Shown: in pieces, positions 7,059-15,885 of the stretch
Numbering within the stretch: the first letter of the stretch is position 1
How the letters are laid out: every line of letters begins with the position of its first letter
Source: Nitrosopumilaceae archaeon
Lineage (GTDB): Archaea > Thermoproteota > Nitrososphaeria > Nitrososphaerales > Nitrosopumilaceae
NCBI GenBank assembly: GCA_028279545.1
Contig: JANQNN010000007.1
Location: 1-52,550, forward strand
Reading direction: 5' to 3'
Length of the DNA stretch: 52,550 bases
Translations under genes and position numbers: made by a program
Notes under the pieces: model-generated
What the model was told of the DNA's origin: nothing
The model's input: the letters and a program-made list of their open reading frames with translations, nothing else
Databases searched by the model: none

Positions 7059-9722
7059 GTGAGAACATTTTATTTTCTTCCAGCAGTTCTAATGATTTTT
7101 GCATTAATTCCAGTTTCATCGTTTGCTGATTCAGAAATCCCAGATTGGCTTAAACAAGTCGCAGAATTTTGGATTTCTGATCAGATTGATGATGAGGGTT
7201 TTGTTCAAGTAATTGAATATTTAGTACAGCAAGAAATTATTACTATTCCAAATGCTGAATCTCCTGAGGATGAATCAGCAGCTTCGGTTCCTGGTTGGAT
7301 TAAATCAAATGCAGAATTCTGGGTTAAAGGTGAGTTATCAAATGATGAATTTGCAGTTGGTCTTGAGTGGCTAATTAATAATGGAATCATCAAGGTGGCA
7401 ATGGAAAAAGAAACAATTGCTTCCACAGATGAAACTGGTACAAACCTTTCAGGAGAAGTAACAATTGGATTAATTCTCCCATTAACAGGTGATCTAGCAC
7501 ACAAAGGTCACGAAAATTGGGAAGGCTCGAAATTTGGAGTTGAAGAGTTTAACAAATATCTAAAAGAAATTGGAGAGTCATGGCAACTCAAACTAATATC
7601 TGAAGACTCTGCAACAAGTCCTGTTGTAGCATTAGAAAAATTAACTTCTCTAAAGGCAAAGGGAATTGATATTGTAGTTGGCCCAGAGACAAGTTCCAAT
7701 ATTCGAAATATCAAAGGATATGCAGATTCAAACAACATGTTACTTTTTAGCTGCTGTTCAACAGCACCTGCTTTAGCAATTCCAAATGATAGTGTGTTCC
7801 GACTAGTTCCAAATGATACTTTTCAGGGAACAGCACTTGCCAAAAAAGTTCAACATGACGGGATAGAAGTCTTGGTTCCAATTTGGAGAGGAGATGCTTG
7901 GGGCGACGGACTTAGAGAATCTACTGTAAAATCAATAAACGAGCGCGGTCTTGCAGCATCTGATGGAGTAAGATACAATCCCGAGTCTCCAGAATTTTCT
8001 GCATCAGTATCTCTTTTGGCATCGCAAGTAGATGAACAGATCAATCAATATGGCAAAGACAAAGTTGCAGTGGGAGTTTTTGGTTTTGGCGAGACTGTTA
8101 ATATTATGCAGGCAGCTTCACAGCATGATATACTTGACGAGATAAAATGGTATGGAGGAGACTCTAATGTAAAAGAAATTGCTTTTATTGAAGATCCTAT
8201 TGCATCAGAGTTTGCAAACAAGGTAGTATTTTCTGCCGCCCAGTTTTCAATTGGTGAAAACGATATTACTAAAAAGATTGATGCTCATGTCTTAGAAGCT
8301 TTAGGTAGAGAAGGCTATGCGTATATCAACACCTCTTATGATGTAGTATGGATTCTAGGGCTTTCCATTTTAGAGGCAAAGGGAACCGATGTAGATGATA
8401 TCAAAGAGGTACTTCCAAAAGTAGCTGAAAACTATTCTGGTGCGTTAGACTCTGTCCGTTTGAATGAAGCAGGTGATCTCAGTGGTGCCAACTATGGAGT
8501 TTGGAGCATAATTGATAACAAATGGGTGCTATCAGATCTTTACAACTTTGAAACTGACTCTATAACAACTCCAGCTGAAGAGGGTCCAAAACTTTCGGGA
8601 GAAGTGACAATTGGATTAATTCTGCCATTAACGGGCGACCTTGCAACTCATGGAATTGAAAATCATGCAGGATCTGAATTTGGAGTTGAAGAATTTAACA
8701 AACATCTTGAAGAAATTGGGGAGTCATGGCATTTGAAAATGATTTCAGAAGATTCTGCAACTAATCCAGTTATTGCCTTAGAAAAATTAACCTCCCTCAA
8801 TGCCAAAGGTATTGGCCTTGTAGTTGGTCCTGAAACAAGCTCCAATATTCGAAATATCAAAGGTTATTCTGATTCTAATAACATGCTCCTTGTTAGCTGT
8901 TGCTCTTCGGCACCTGCACTAGCAATTCCAAACGATAGCGTTTTTCGTTTAGTTCCAGATGATAGAAATCAAGGAACTGCACTTGCAAAACTAATTCAAC
9001 ATGAAGGAATTGAAGTATTAGTTCCGGTGTGGAGAGGAGACACATGGGGAGATGGACTTAGTGAAGCAACAACTAGTTCTTTTCTGAAAAGAGGTGGACA
9101 AACTGATGAAGGAGTTAGATACAATCCTGAATCGCCAGAATTTTCAGCTTCTACTTCTTTTTTGGCCTCATCAGTAAGCAAATATGTTGAAGAGTATGGA
9201 GAAGACAAGGTTGCTGTCTTATTTTTGGGGTTTGCAGAGATTCTACAATTTATGCAGTCAGCATCAGAACATGATGTTTTAAATGATGTTAGATGGTTTG
9301 GACCTGGGGCAAATACAAAAGAACACAAACTAATTGATGATCCAATTGGATTAGAATTTTCAACAAACGTACAGTTTACCACAGTTCAATTTGCAGCATC
9401 AAAAAATCCAATTTATGAAAAAGTCCAAGAACACCTAACAGAAACCCTTGGTACAGATCCAAATACTTTTGTACATTCATCATATGATGCTGTGTGGATT
9501 ATTGGACTTTCAATTCTTGAAACTCAGAGTTCTGATGTCAGCATAATCAAGGCCAAAATTTCAGAAATTGCAGATAATTATAGCGGCGCAATAGGTCCTA
9601 CAAAACTTAACGAAGCCGGTGATTTAGCTCAGGCCGATTATGAGGTGTGGGGAATTAGGGGAGCAGAATGGGTTCTCCTTGGAAAATATACCCAAAGTGA
9701 GGATTCTATTACATTAAACTAG
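7059..9722 (+). CDS. ABC importer binding protein with duplicated ligand-binding domain
   Basis: An 887-aa exported protein with a GTG start. Order: signal peptide (1-24), two WIK helical modules (27-64 and 77-114), then two tandem type I periplasmic-binding domains of the LivJ/urea/amide class (about 131-505 and 512-880). Both copies begin SGEVTIGLILPLTGDLA and share long identical stretches such as VVGPETSSNIRNIKGY and APALAIPNDSVFRLVP, so the duplication is recent or kept similar. The stop codon overlaps that of the convergent livF-like gene within CTAG. The adjacent permease and ATPase genes make this the receptor of that importer. The helical modules probably tether it to the S-layer or pseudo-periplasm, an inference. 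Confidence 0.88.
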   Translation: MRTFYFLPAVLMIFALIPVSSFADSEIPDWLKQVAEFWISDQIDDEGFVQVIEYLVQQEIITIPNAESPEDESAASVPGWIKSNAEFWVKGELSNDEFAVGLEWLINNGIIKVAMEKETIASTDETGTNLSGEVTIGLILPLTGDLAHKGHENWEGSKFGVEEFNKYLKEIGESWQLKLISEDSATSPVVALEKLTSLKAKGIDIVVGPETSSNIRNIKGYADSNNMLLFSCCSTAPALAIPNDSVFRLVPNDTFQGTALAKKVQHDGIEVLVPIWRGDAWGDGLRESTVKSINERGLAASDGVRYNPESPEFSASVSLLASQVDEQINQYGKDKVAVGVFGFGETVNIMQAASQHDILDEIKWYGGDSNVKEIAFIEDPIASEFANKVVFSAAQFSIGENDITKKIDAHVLEALGREGYAYINTSYDVVWILGLSILEAKGTDVDDIKEVLPKVAENYSGALDSVRLNEAGDLSGANYGVWSIIDNKWVLSDLYNFETDSITTPAEEGPKLSGEVTIGLILPLTGDLATHGIENHAGSEFGVEEFNKHLEEIGESWHLKMISEDSATNPVIALEKLTSLNAKGIGLVVGPETSSNIRNIKGYSDSNNMLLVSCCSSAPALAIPNDSVFRLVPDDRNQGTALAKLIQHEGIEVLVPVWRGDTWGDGLSEATTSSFLKRGGQTDEGVRYNPESPEFSASTSFLASSVSKYVEEYGEDKVAVLFLGFAEILQFMQSASEHDVLNDVRWFGPGANTKEHKLIDDPIGLEFSTNVQFTTVQFAASKNPIYEKVQEHLTETLGTDPNTFVHSSYDAVWIIGLSILETQSSDVSIIKAKISEIADNYSGAIGPTKLNEAGDLAQADYEVWGIRGAEWVLLGKYTQSEDSITLN

Positions 9723-10450
9723 GAAATTCCCAAGTAAAGTTTGCTTAATTCAGGATGTGCTAAAAGCTCGTCGGGTTTTCCGGTGAAGACTCCTTTTCCA
9801 TTTGCGTATAGATAGACTTTATCCCCAATCCTGAGTGCACGTTTTACGTTTTGTTCAACTAGAATAATTGTAATCCCAAAATCGTCCCTCAATTGCTGGA
9901 TTTTGTTTAATACCTCGTCAGCTAGCTTTGGTGAAAGGCTGGCTGTAGGCTCATCAAAAAGCATTACCTCCGGTTGTCTGATTAATGACATTGCCATTGC
10001 AAGCATCTGTCGTTCACCACCACTTAGTGATTCAGCTTTTGATTTTTCATATTTCTTTAAAACAGGAAAAGTTTCAAAAACTTCTGGTATTCTTTTTGAA
10101 AAAGTTTTAGAATCAAGAGTATAACTGGCAATCAAAAGATTTTCTCTAATTGTAAGATTTGAAAAAACATTATCAACTTGGGGAAGATATGCAATTTTTT
10201 TCCTTGCTATATCATGTGGTGCAAGACCAGTAATTTTTTTGTCATAAAAACTAATTTCACCAGAGTATATTGCGCACAGACCAAAGATGCTTTTTAGCAA
10301 TGTACTTTTTCCGCTTCCATTTGGACCGACAACTATTGTAATTTCCTTTTCTTTTGCTTCAAAATCTACTCCAAAAAGTACATGGCTATTTCCATAACCT
10401 GAGTTTAATTCATTTACATTGATGATAGATCCTATAGTTTTTTGTGACAA
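9719..10450 (-). CDS. livF: ABC transporter ATPase, LivF type
   Basis: The 243-aa ATPase has Walker A GPNGSGKST, signature LSGGERQMLAMA, Walker B VMLFDEPTASLSP and an H-loop replaced by Gln in ILVEQNVKRAL, which is normal for LivF. It drives import through the LivH/LivM permeases. The start is TTG, placed directly against the stop codon of the livG-like gene, so the two are translationally coupled. Substrate class (branched-chain amino acid, urea or short amide) cannot be fixed from the ATPase. Confidence 0.88.
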   Translation of the reverse strand: MSQKTIGSIINVNELNSGYGNSHVLFGVDFEAKEKEITIVVGPNGSGKSTLLKSIFGLCAIYSGEISFYDKKITGLAPHDIARKKIAYLPQVDNVFSNLTIRENLLIASYTLDSKTFSKRIPEVFETFPVLKKYEKSKAESLSGGERQMLAMAMSLIRQPEVMLFDEPTASLSPKLADEVLNKIQQLRDDFGITIILVEQNVKRALRIGDKVYLYANGKGVFTGKPDELLAHPELSKLYLGIS

Positions 10451-11206
10451 TTATTCTCCTAGATAAGACTCTATTACTTTGGGATTTTTAAGTACCTCTT
10501 CAGAGCCACCTTTAGCAATAATTTTTCCTCTATCCATTGCAAAAACATAATCCGAATATTGCAATGCAATGTCTAGTCTATGTTCTACGATCAAAAAAGT
10601 AATTTTTTGTTCATCACAAATCTTTGAAATTTTCTTAAAAATTTCATGAGCTAGAGTTGGATTTACTCCTGCTATTGGTTCGTCCATTAAAATCATCTTT
10701 GCCCCTGACATCATAGCACGTCCTAACTCTAGCAACTTTTGTTGTCCTCCACTAAGATTCTTACTTGCTGTACCTTTTTGTTCAGTAAGATTTACCATTT
10801 CCATAATTTCAAATGCTTCTTTAGAGATTTTTTCCTCGTCACTTTTCCATTTTGATTTTAAGGGAGCTAAAAGAAATGATTCTCCCATATTTGCACTGCT
10901 AGAAATTAAAAAATTTTCTAATGTTGTTAAATTTACAAATGGCTGTGGTATTTGCCATGTTCGTACTAGACCAGTTTTGTAAGTATGATACAGGTTTTTG
11001 TTTGTAATGTCAACTCCATCAAAAGTAATTTTACCATCATCTGGTTTTAAAAGACCTGACACCACATTGATTAGAGTAGTTTTTCCGCTGCCATTTGGGC
11101 CTATGAGCTGATAAAGTTTCCCAGTCTCAAGGTCCATATCAATTCCATCTAAAACTGTTAAACCACCAAAATGTTTTCTGATTCCCTTAATGGTTAGGAT
11201 ACTCAT
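10451..11206 (-). CDS. livG: ABC transporter ATPase, LivG type
   Basis: This 251-aa protein has Walker A GPNGSGKTT, signature NLSGGQQKLLELGRAM, Walker B MILMDEPIAGVNP and the switch His in FLIVEHRLD. The segment KTGLVRTWQIPQPF is typical of LivG ATPases. It pairs with LivF to energise the heterodimeric permease encoded divergently from 11260. The ATG start at 11206 leaves 53 bases to the livH-like start, so the two promoters must overlap or share this interval. Confidence 0.88.
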   Translation of the reverse strand: MSILTIKGIRKHFGGLTVLDGIDMDLETGKLYQLIGPNGSGKTTLINVVSGLLKPDDGKITFDGVDITNKNLYHTYKTGLVRTWQIPQPFVNLTTLENFLISSSANMGESFLLAPLKSKWKSDEEKISKEAFEIMEMVNLTEQKGTASKNLSGGQQKLLELGRAMMSGAKMILMDEPIAGVNPTLAHEIFKKISKICDEQKITFLIVEHRLDIALQYSDYVFAMDRGKIIAKGGSEEVLKNPKVIESYLGE

Positions 11207-11259
11207 TAAAAACTAGCAAGGCATAAAGAAATTAAGGGTTTTCCATTGAAAGAAATGAT

Positions 11260-12186
11260 TTGGCCTTTGATCCTATTTTTTCAGATGCAATAATTTTCTC
11301 AAGCCTATTGGCTCTTCTTAGCATTGGTCTTTCCCTCACATATCTAACCACAAGAGTTCCTAACTTTGCTCATGCATCTTTTGCAACAATTGGTGTTTAC
11401 ATTGCATTAATTGCAACTAGGGTTTGGGATGTTGTCCCCTACCTTGCAATTCCAATTGCCTTTGTAATTTCTGGTTTGGTCGCATTGGCTCTTTACCACT
11501 TTATCTTAAAACCACTAATTAGAAAAGGTGCATCTCAGGCAATCCAGATGATTGCTACTTTAGCATTTGATTTAGTTGTTATCGCTTTACTAAACATAAC
11601 TGCAGATTTTATTGTAAAGACATTTCAAGTTACATCTAGAGAATTTACTTTACGAAGCTATGATGGTGAATTTATGGGACTTCCATTGATTGTGTTTGTA
11701 GCTCCCATTACTATTGCAATTTTAGCTATCTCTTTGCATATCGTGTTAAGAAAAACAAAATTTGGAATTGCTATGAGGGCTGCAACTCAAAATCCCGATT
11801 TAGCTGAGACTGTAGGGGTTAATGTTAAACTAGTTTATGGAGTATCGTGGATTTTAGGAGGAGGGTTTGCCGGAATTGCAGGCGCATTGATGTCATTATG
11901 GTTTTTAGGGGATCCAAATTTGGGACCGCTACTAATTCCAAGTGTATTTGCTGCAAGCATTGTTGGTGGATTTCTTAGCATTTACGGAGCAATTGCCGGC
12001 GGAATTTTTGTTGGATTAACGGAAGTTTTAGGTACGAGATTTTTAGCTGGTGAGTTTGGTTCATGGTTAATTGCGTATAGACCCCTTATTCCATTAGTGT
12101 TCATTGTAGTTACGTTACTTTTAGCACCCCGTGGATTAGCAGGAATTAATTGGTCAAGGTTGAGGAGAAATGGTTCTAGGAGCTGA
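11260..12186 (+). CDS. livH: ABC transporter permease, LivH type
   Basis: A 308-aa polytopic membrane protein with about eight hydrophobic segments. Family motifs include SIGLSLTYLTTRVPNFAHASFATIG near the N-terminus, and RAATQNPDLAETVGVNV in the cytoplasmic coupling loop that contacts the ATPases. The segment GGGFAGIAGALMSL is also diagnostic. The start is TTG at 11260, because an in-frame stop closes the frame 27 bases upstream and the nearby ATG is out of frame. The gene overlaps livM by 17 bases. Confidence 0.87.
   Translation: MAFDPIFSDAIIFSSLLALLSIGLSLTYLTTRVPNFAHASFATIGVYIALIATRVWDVVPYLAIPIAFVISGLVALALYHFILKPLIRKGASQAIQMIATLAFDLVVIALLNITADFIVKTFQVTSREFTLRSYDGEFMGLPLIVFVAPITIAILAISLHIVLRKTKFGIAMRAATQNPDLAETVGVNVKLVYGVSWILGGGFAGIAGALMSLWFLGDPNLGPLLIPSVFAASIVGGFLSIYGAIAGGIFVGLTEVLGTRFLAGEFGSWLIAYRPLIPLVFIVVTLLLAPRGLAGINWSRLRRNGSRS
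12162..12167 (+). promoter_or_regulatory. Shine-Dalgarno site for the livM-like gene
   Basis: A GAGGAG stretch inside the 3' end of the livH-like gene precedes the ATG at 12170 by only a few bases. It supports that start and translation of the second permease from the same transcript. Confidence 0.55.
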
Positions 12187-13255
12187 AACTGTTTTCATTG
12201 TAGATTTACTTGCAATATTTGCAGTATACGTGATTGTTAATCTTAGTTTGAATTTGGAGTTTGGATATACTGGAATTCCAAATTTTGGAAAGGTTCTTGC
12301 AGTAGGTGCGGGAGCCTTTGTAGCTGCATCAATTCCTGGGCGAATTTTTGCAAGTCTAGCAGGAATTGAGGGAGACTATATTTCCGATAACCTACTTATT
12401 GTTTCACAAATTAATGTCTGGTTAGTTGACAATGTTGGTATCGGTTTTGTTGTCTTCTTTTTGACATTAGGTATTGCAGCTGCTGTGGGGGGTGGATTAG
12501 GTCTTCTAACATCATATCCTGCTATACGTCTTAGAGGTGATTACTTGGCAATTACTCTTCTTGCTTTTGGAGAAAGCATTAGAATTATTGGAAACAACTT
12601 TACTCCCCTGGTTGGGGGCACACTAGGTGTTCAAATCCCAGATCCTTTATCCTTTTTACCAAACGAAATTCGTTTTCCAGTAGCAACGCTTGGAATGGTG
12701 CTAATTGCAATTGTTGTTTATGTTTATAGTGAAAGAATGATACGGTCACCCTTGGGAAGGCTTCTTAGGGCTGTTAGAGACAACGAGGTAGCTGCTGAAT
12801 CTTTAGGAAAAAACACAACTCAAATTAGAATTAAAGTCATTATGGTATCAGCTGCACTTGCAGCAATTGGTGGCGCACTATACGCATTTTACGTAGGTGG
12901 AACCATTGCATTTGCTTACGACCGTGCAAGCTGGACATTTTGGCCATTTCTTATGATCCTTATTGGAGGTTTAGCAAACAACAAAGGTGTTATAGTAGGA
13001 ACATTGGTTTTTGTGACTCTTCGAAAACTTATCATATATTTCAAAGATTCATTTGAGGGTTTTGTTCCATTTGATGTTGTTTGGTTAGACTTTTTACTTC
13101 TAGGAATAATTCTCCTAGTAGTTCTTTTGTACCGCCCTCAGGGAATACTAACTGAGAAACCAACACCGACTATATTTCCAAAGGGTGATTCAAAAACTTC
13201 AGAAGGGTTTTGGTCCAAAAAATTGAATTTAAAAAAATTGAAAAGAAAACCGTAA
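12170..13255 (+). CDS. livM: ABC transporter permease, LivM type
   Basis: The 361-aa membrane protein contains the LivM landmarks NLEFGYTGIPNFGKVL, RLRGDYLAITLLAFGE, GRLLRAVRDNEVAAESLG (coupling loop) and GGLANNKGVIVGT, with about ten hydrophobic segments. A basic C-terminal tail of about 40 residues (rich in Lys) extends beyond the last helix. It forms the heterodimeric pore with LivH. The start overlaps the end of livH. Marine thaumarchaea live mainly by ammonia oxidation, so an importer for organic nitrogen would be a supplementary nitrogen source. Confidence 0.88.
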   Translation: MVLGAETVFIVDLLAIFAVYVIVNLSLNLEFGYTGIPNFGKVLAVGAGAFVAASIPGRIFASLAGIEGDYISDNLLIVSQINVWLVDNVGIGFVVFFLTLGIAAAVGGGLGLLTSYPAIRLRGDYLAITLLAFGESIRIIGNNFTPLVGGTLGVQIPDPLSFLPNEIRFPVATLGMVLIAIVVYVYSERMIRSPLGRLLRAVRDNEVAAESLGKNTTQIRIKVIMVSAALAAIGGALYAFYVGGTIAFAYDRASWTFWPFLMILIGGLANNKGVIVGTLVFVTLRKLIIYFKDSFEGFVPFDVVWLDFLLLGIILLVVLLYRPQGILTEKPTPTIFPKGDSKTSEGFWSKKLNLKKLKRKP

Positions 13256-13309
13256 CCCAAATTGTATTTCTGTAAAAATTTTTAATATTCAAAAACTCGA
13301 TAATTTGGT

Positions 13310-13726
13310 ATGCCCGATGAAATCAATATGCTAGGAGGAGCGATTGTTATGGTTTCCAATCAACAAAGAGCCCTTGAATTTTACTCAGAAAAATTGGGTT
13401 TTGAAATTAAGGAAAACATAGAAGATGGAAAGGGAAAATGGATTGAAGTTCGTCCAAAAAATTCAGGCGCTCCCATAAGTTTAGTAGATCCAAATATTGC
13501 TGAAATGCCCACAGAAAAAAGAAAACAGGCCCTACAAAAAATTGGAACTCCTACTGGAATTTGGTTTTATGCAAAAAATATCAACTTGGTTTATCAAACC
13601 CTAAAATCAAGAGGGGTTGAAATTACGGTTCCTGAAAAACAACCTTGGGGTGTCTTTATGTCACGCTTTTATGATCAAGATAAAAATGAATATTCTCTAT
13701 TAGAAAACCCAGAACTAATTTTTTAA
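13310..13726 (+). CDS. VOC/glyoxalase superfamily protein
   Basis: The 138-aa protein has the two beta-alpha-beta-beta-beta repeats of the vicinal oxygen chelate fold: an N-terminal strand GGAIVMVSNQQRALEFYSEKLGFEI and a C-terminal PWGVFMSRFYDQDKNEYSLLE. The last motif keeps the acidic metal ligand position (E in YSLLE), but the His/Glu at the first strand is not obvious, so metal binding is unsure. The reaction is unknown; members range from glyoxalase I to dioxygenases and antibiotic-binding proteins. Confidence 0.8.
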   Translation: MPDEINMLGGAIVMVSNQQRALEFYSEKLGFEIKENIEDGKGKWIEVRPKNSGAPISLVDPNIAEMPTEKRKQALQKIGTPTGIWFYAKNINLVYQTLKSRGVEITVPEKQPWGVFMSRFYDQDKNEYSLLENPELIF

Positions 13727-13743
13727 TTATCATTTTAATCTAA

Positions 13744-13905
13744 TTACATTCTTGGAACTTTTCTCAAAATTACTTCATGGCAATCTACTTTGTATATACT
13801 TCCACATGTAGCATAAACCATTAAAAATGTGGCAACAACTACAATGAGAAAAATTATCCCCATCTTTTTAAAACTATAATTTTGTAACTTTTTCCATATA
13901 TCCAT
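13744..13905 (-). CDS. Small single-helix membrane protein, 53 aa
   Basis: An ATG-initiated frame on the minus strand encodes a basic N-terminus (KKLQNYSFKK) and one hydrophobic helix at about residues 16-33. A short tail with two Cys residues (TCGS and DCHE) follows. It begins six bases after the stop of the two-helix membrane protein gene 13912-14100, so the pair probably forms a small operon. It matches no family I know. The two Cys on the outer side could form a disulfide or bind metal. Confidence 0.5.
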   Translation of the reverse strand: MDIWKKLQNYSFKKMGIIFLIVVVATFLMVYATCGSIYKVDCHEVILRKVPRM

Positions 13906-13911
13906 TACAAA

Positions 13912-14100
13912 TCATTCCGGAATTTGTTTTTTTACTTTGCTATACAAAACTATTTCAATTGCGATAATAATTCCAAAAATTGCCAAAGCAATTCCTAAAA
14001 TTAAACTTGATTCAGATGCACGATAAATAGTTGAAATAATCATTTGTATAACAAAACCTACAGCTGCAATTATCATCATTAACAATATTTTTTTATTCAT
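13912..14100 (-). CDS. Small two-helix membrane protein, 62 aa
   Basis: The product is almost entirely two transmembrane helices (residues about 4-26 and 33-54) joined by a short polar loop (YRASESS), with a basic C-terminal tail ending KVKKQIPE. No conserved motif is recognisable. It is upstream of, and likely co-transcribed with, a 53-aa single-helix membrane protein. Confidence 0.55.
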   Translation of the reverse strand: MNKKILLMMIIAAVGFVIQMIISTIYRASESSLILGIALAIFGIIIAIEIVLYSKVKKQIPE

Positions 14101-14233
14101 AAAACAAATAATAGAATCAATTGTAAGATTTAATTTTATGCCTCGTTTTGTTCCGAAAGTTACAATTCTTTACCAAAAATTCAAAGACAATAAAATTTAA
14201 TTTAAATTATCATTTGTTTTTTCCAAAGTAGAA

Positions 14234-15025
14234 ATGAACAAAATTCTTTATGTAATTATTCCTGTTGGAGCAATATCTTTAATTTTGCTAAATATGTTGT
14301 ATGGTCACACTTTGTTTGAATCTAATTCTAATGAAGTTGCAAACAAATATGAGATTTATGTTCATTTGCAACCTGAATGGAATAAACAACAAAAAAACAT
14401 TCTTTTTGAAATAACAAATTATTGGAACAAAGAAGGCTCTGAAAATACATTTGAAAAAAATGTGAGTAACCATAACTTTAACGAATTACAATACTTAGGA
14501 GAAAAATCCTACGTGGAACTAAAACATGATTTTAGTGATTGCCAAGATGAATGGCAACCCATCCTATACAGAAGAGCCGTAGATACATTTCGTAATGAAA
14601 TTGAGCTTTTGCAGGGAAATCAAATAGATCCTGATTCTAAAATACCAATTTACCCAAACGTAGAAAATGAGTCTTATGATGAATCTGAACAAGAATTAAA
14701 AATTAGAGAGGGATTCTCTCAATTTATTCCGATTTGTACCTCAAAAGAAACAACCTCATATGATTACAGCATTAAAACAGATAGCAGTAAGGTTGGCTTT
14801 GATGTATATTTTGTTTCATCAATAGAAGAGCGTGAAGATTTTCACGAATCGAGTAATGACTTTGAATTTTACACCAAAGATGGTTGTTTTGCTAAAAATA
14901 AAAAAAGTTTTAGTGGATTTTGTGATGATGTAAATAAAAACAGCGGATTGTTAATTGTAATTCCTGATGATCTTGAAAAACCACTAACCAAGGTTGTGGT
15001 AACATTAAAGGAAAGAGAAGTCTAA
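14234..15025 (+). CDS. Membrane-anchored exported protein of unknown function
   Basis: The 263-aa product has one N-terminal hydrophobic helix (about 4-23) followed by an acidic, hydrophilic extracellular domain rich in Asp, Glu and Asn. Four Cys residues are spread through the domain (near DCQDEW, PICTSK, DGCFAKN and GFCDD), compatible with two disulfides. No enzyme motif is visible. It is flanked by intergenic gaps of about 130 and 95 bases and seems to be a single-gene unit. Confidence 0.6.
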   Translation: MNKILYVIIPVGAISLILLNMLYGHTLFESNSNEVANKYEIYVHLQPEWNKQQKNILFEITNYWNKEGSENTFEKNVSNHNFNELQYLGEKSYVELKHDFSDCQDEWQPILYRRAVDTFRNEIELLQGNQIDPDSKIPIYPNVENESYDESEQELKIREGFSQFIPICTSKETTSYDYSIKTDSSKVGFDVYFVSSIEEREDFHESSNDFEFYTKDGCFAKNKKSFSGFCDDVNKNSGLLIVIPDDLEKPLTKVVVTLKEREV

Positions 15026-15120
15026 AAATCCTGAAATTATCTATTTCTTGAAAATTTTAAAAAATTTTAGAGTTTTTTGATTAGAACATTAAAACCAATT
15101 CCAATATTTTTTTAATGGAA

Positions 15121-15885
15121 TTATTCTAATTTTAAAACCTTTAAAAGATTTTCAAAACTATCCTGTGAAGGATCTTTTTTGTATTTCCGTAATGCTTCAA
15201 TAATTTTTTCTTTTGGAGGAATCTTGTATATTCTTTGAATCTCTTTTGCTATTCCTGAACCAATAAAAATTGCTTGGGTAATTGAGGTAATATTAGATGC
15301 TCGTCTATCAGAACTAGAACTTTCAAAATCAATCAATGTTGATTTATTTTTTCCAACAATAACGTGTTTTGATATGCTACTTAATTCTCCATGGTCAAAA
15401 CCTATTTGATCTAGCCTAAAACAATCGTTTAAAATTTTTTTAATTGTAGTTTTTAATTTTTTTGCAGTTCCCAACCCTTTTAATGATCTTATCCAATTGC
15501 CAATTTTCCCCCCTTCTAGATATTCCATTACAACAAAATTTTTACTGTAATCAAAGAGTTTAGGGCCTACATTTACGTTATTAACTAATTTTAGAAGTTT
15601 AGCTTCACTTTTCATCTCCTTTCTTGGAGAATCTGTTCTTCGAATCTTTAAGGCGACGTTTTTATTTTTTCTTTTTGCAAGGACTACCACTCCAACATAA
15701 CCCTTCCCCAAAATTTCCATTTTTCCAATTGTAGTCTCTCCTGTTAATGAAATGGATTTTACTTGCAATTTTTCAAGCTCCAAAACCCTCGAGTTTAATT
15801 GCCTTTTTGTAGTTCTTGGATATCCAAGAATTTTTGAATATGGCTCTTTTGTGAATTGTTTAATTGAAATGAAAGATTGTCTCAT
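15121..15885 (-). CDS. Atypical Ser/Thr protein kinase (COG2112-like)
   Basis: The 254-aa protein has a kinase-like core: glycine-rich loop LGKGYVGVVVLA, ATP-anchoring Lys80 in VALKIRR, Glu94 in the following helix, the hinge VVMEYLEGG, a catalytic-loop equivalent DHGELS at 164-169, and the metal-binding LIDFESSS. The usual catalytic Asp of HGD/HRD is Glu here (E167), which may be a family trait or a loss of activity. Its target is unknown. It overlaps the CCA-adding enzyme gene by 26 bases, so it is in a tRNA/RNA-maturation operon with cca and thpR. Confidence 0.78.
   Translation of the reverse strand: MRQSFISIKQFTKEPYSKILGYPRTTKRQLNSRVLELEKLQVKSISLTGETTIGKMEILGKGYVGVVVLAKRKNKNVALKIRRTDSPRKEMKSEAKLLKLVNNVNVGPKLFDYSKNFVVMEYLEGGKIGNWIRSLKGLGTAKKLKTTIKKILNDCFRLDQIGFDHGELSSISKHVIVGKNKSTLIDFESSSSDRRASNITSITQAIFIGSGIAKEIQRIYKIPPKEKIIEALRKYKKDPSQDSFENLLKVLKLE

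Noticed and set aside
7205-9382. Several antisense open frames of 64-128 codons inside the duplicated binding protein gene
   Set aside because: They lie in the shadow of a well supported gene, lack recognisable domains and have no promoter or ribosome site of their own. The repeated frames (7508-7738 and 8663-8860) simply mirror the domain duplication.
15026-15120. AT-rich imperfect palindrome aaaattttaaaaaatttta as a terminator hairpin
   Set aside because: It is low-complexity AT sequence expected by chance in this genome; only poly-T termination is likely, which I did not score.
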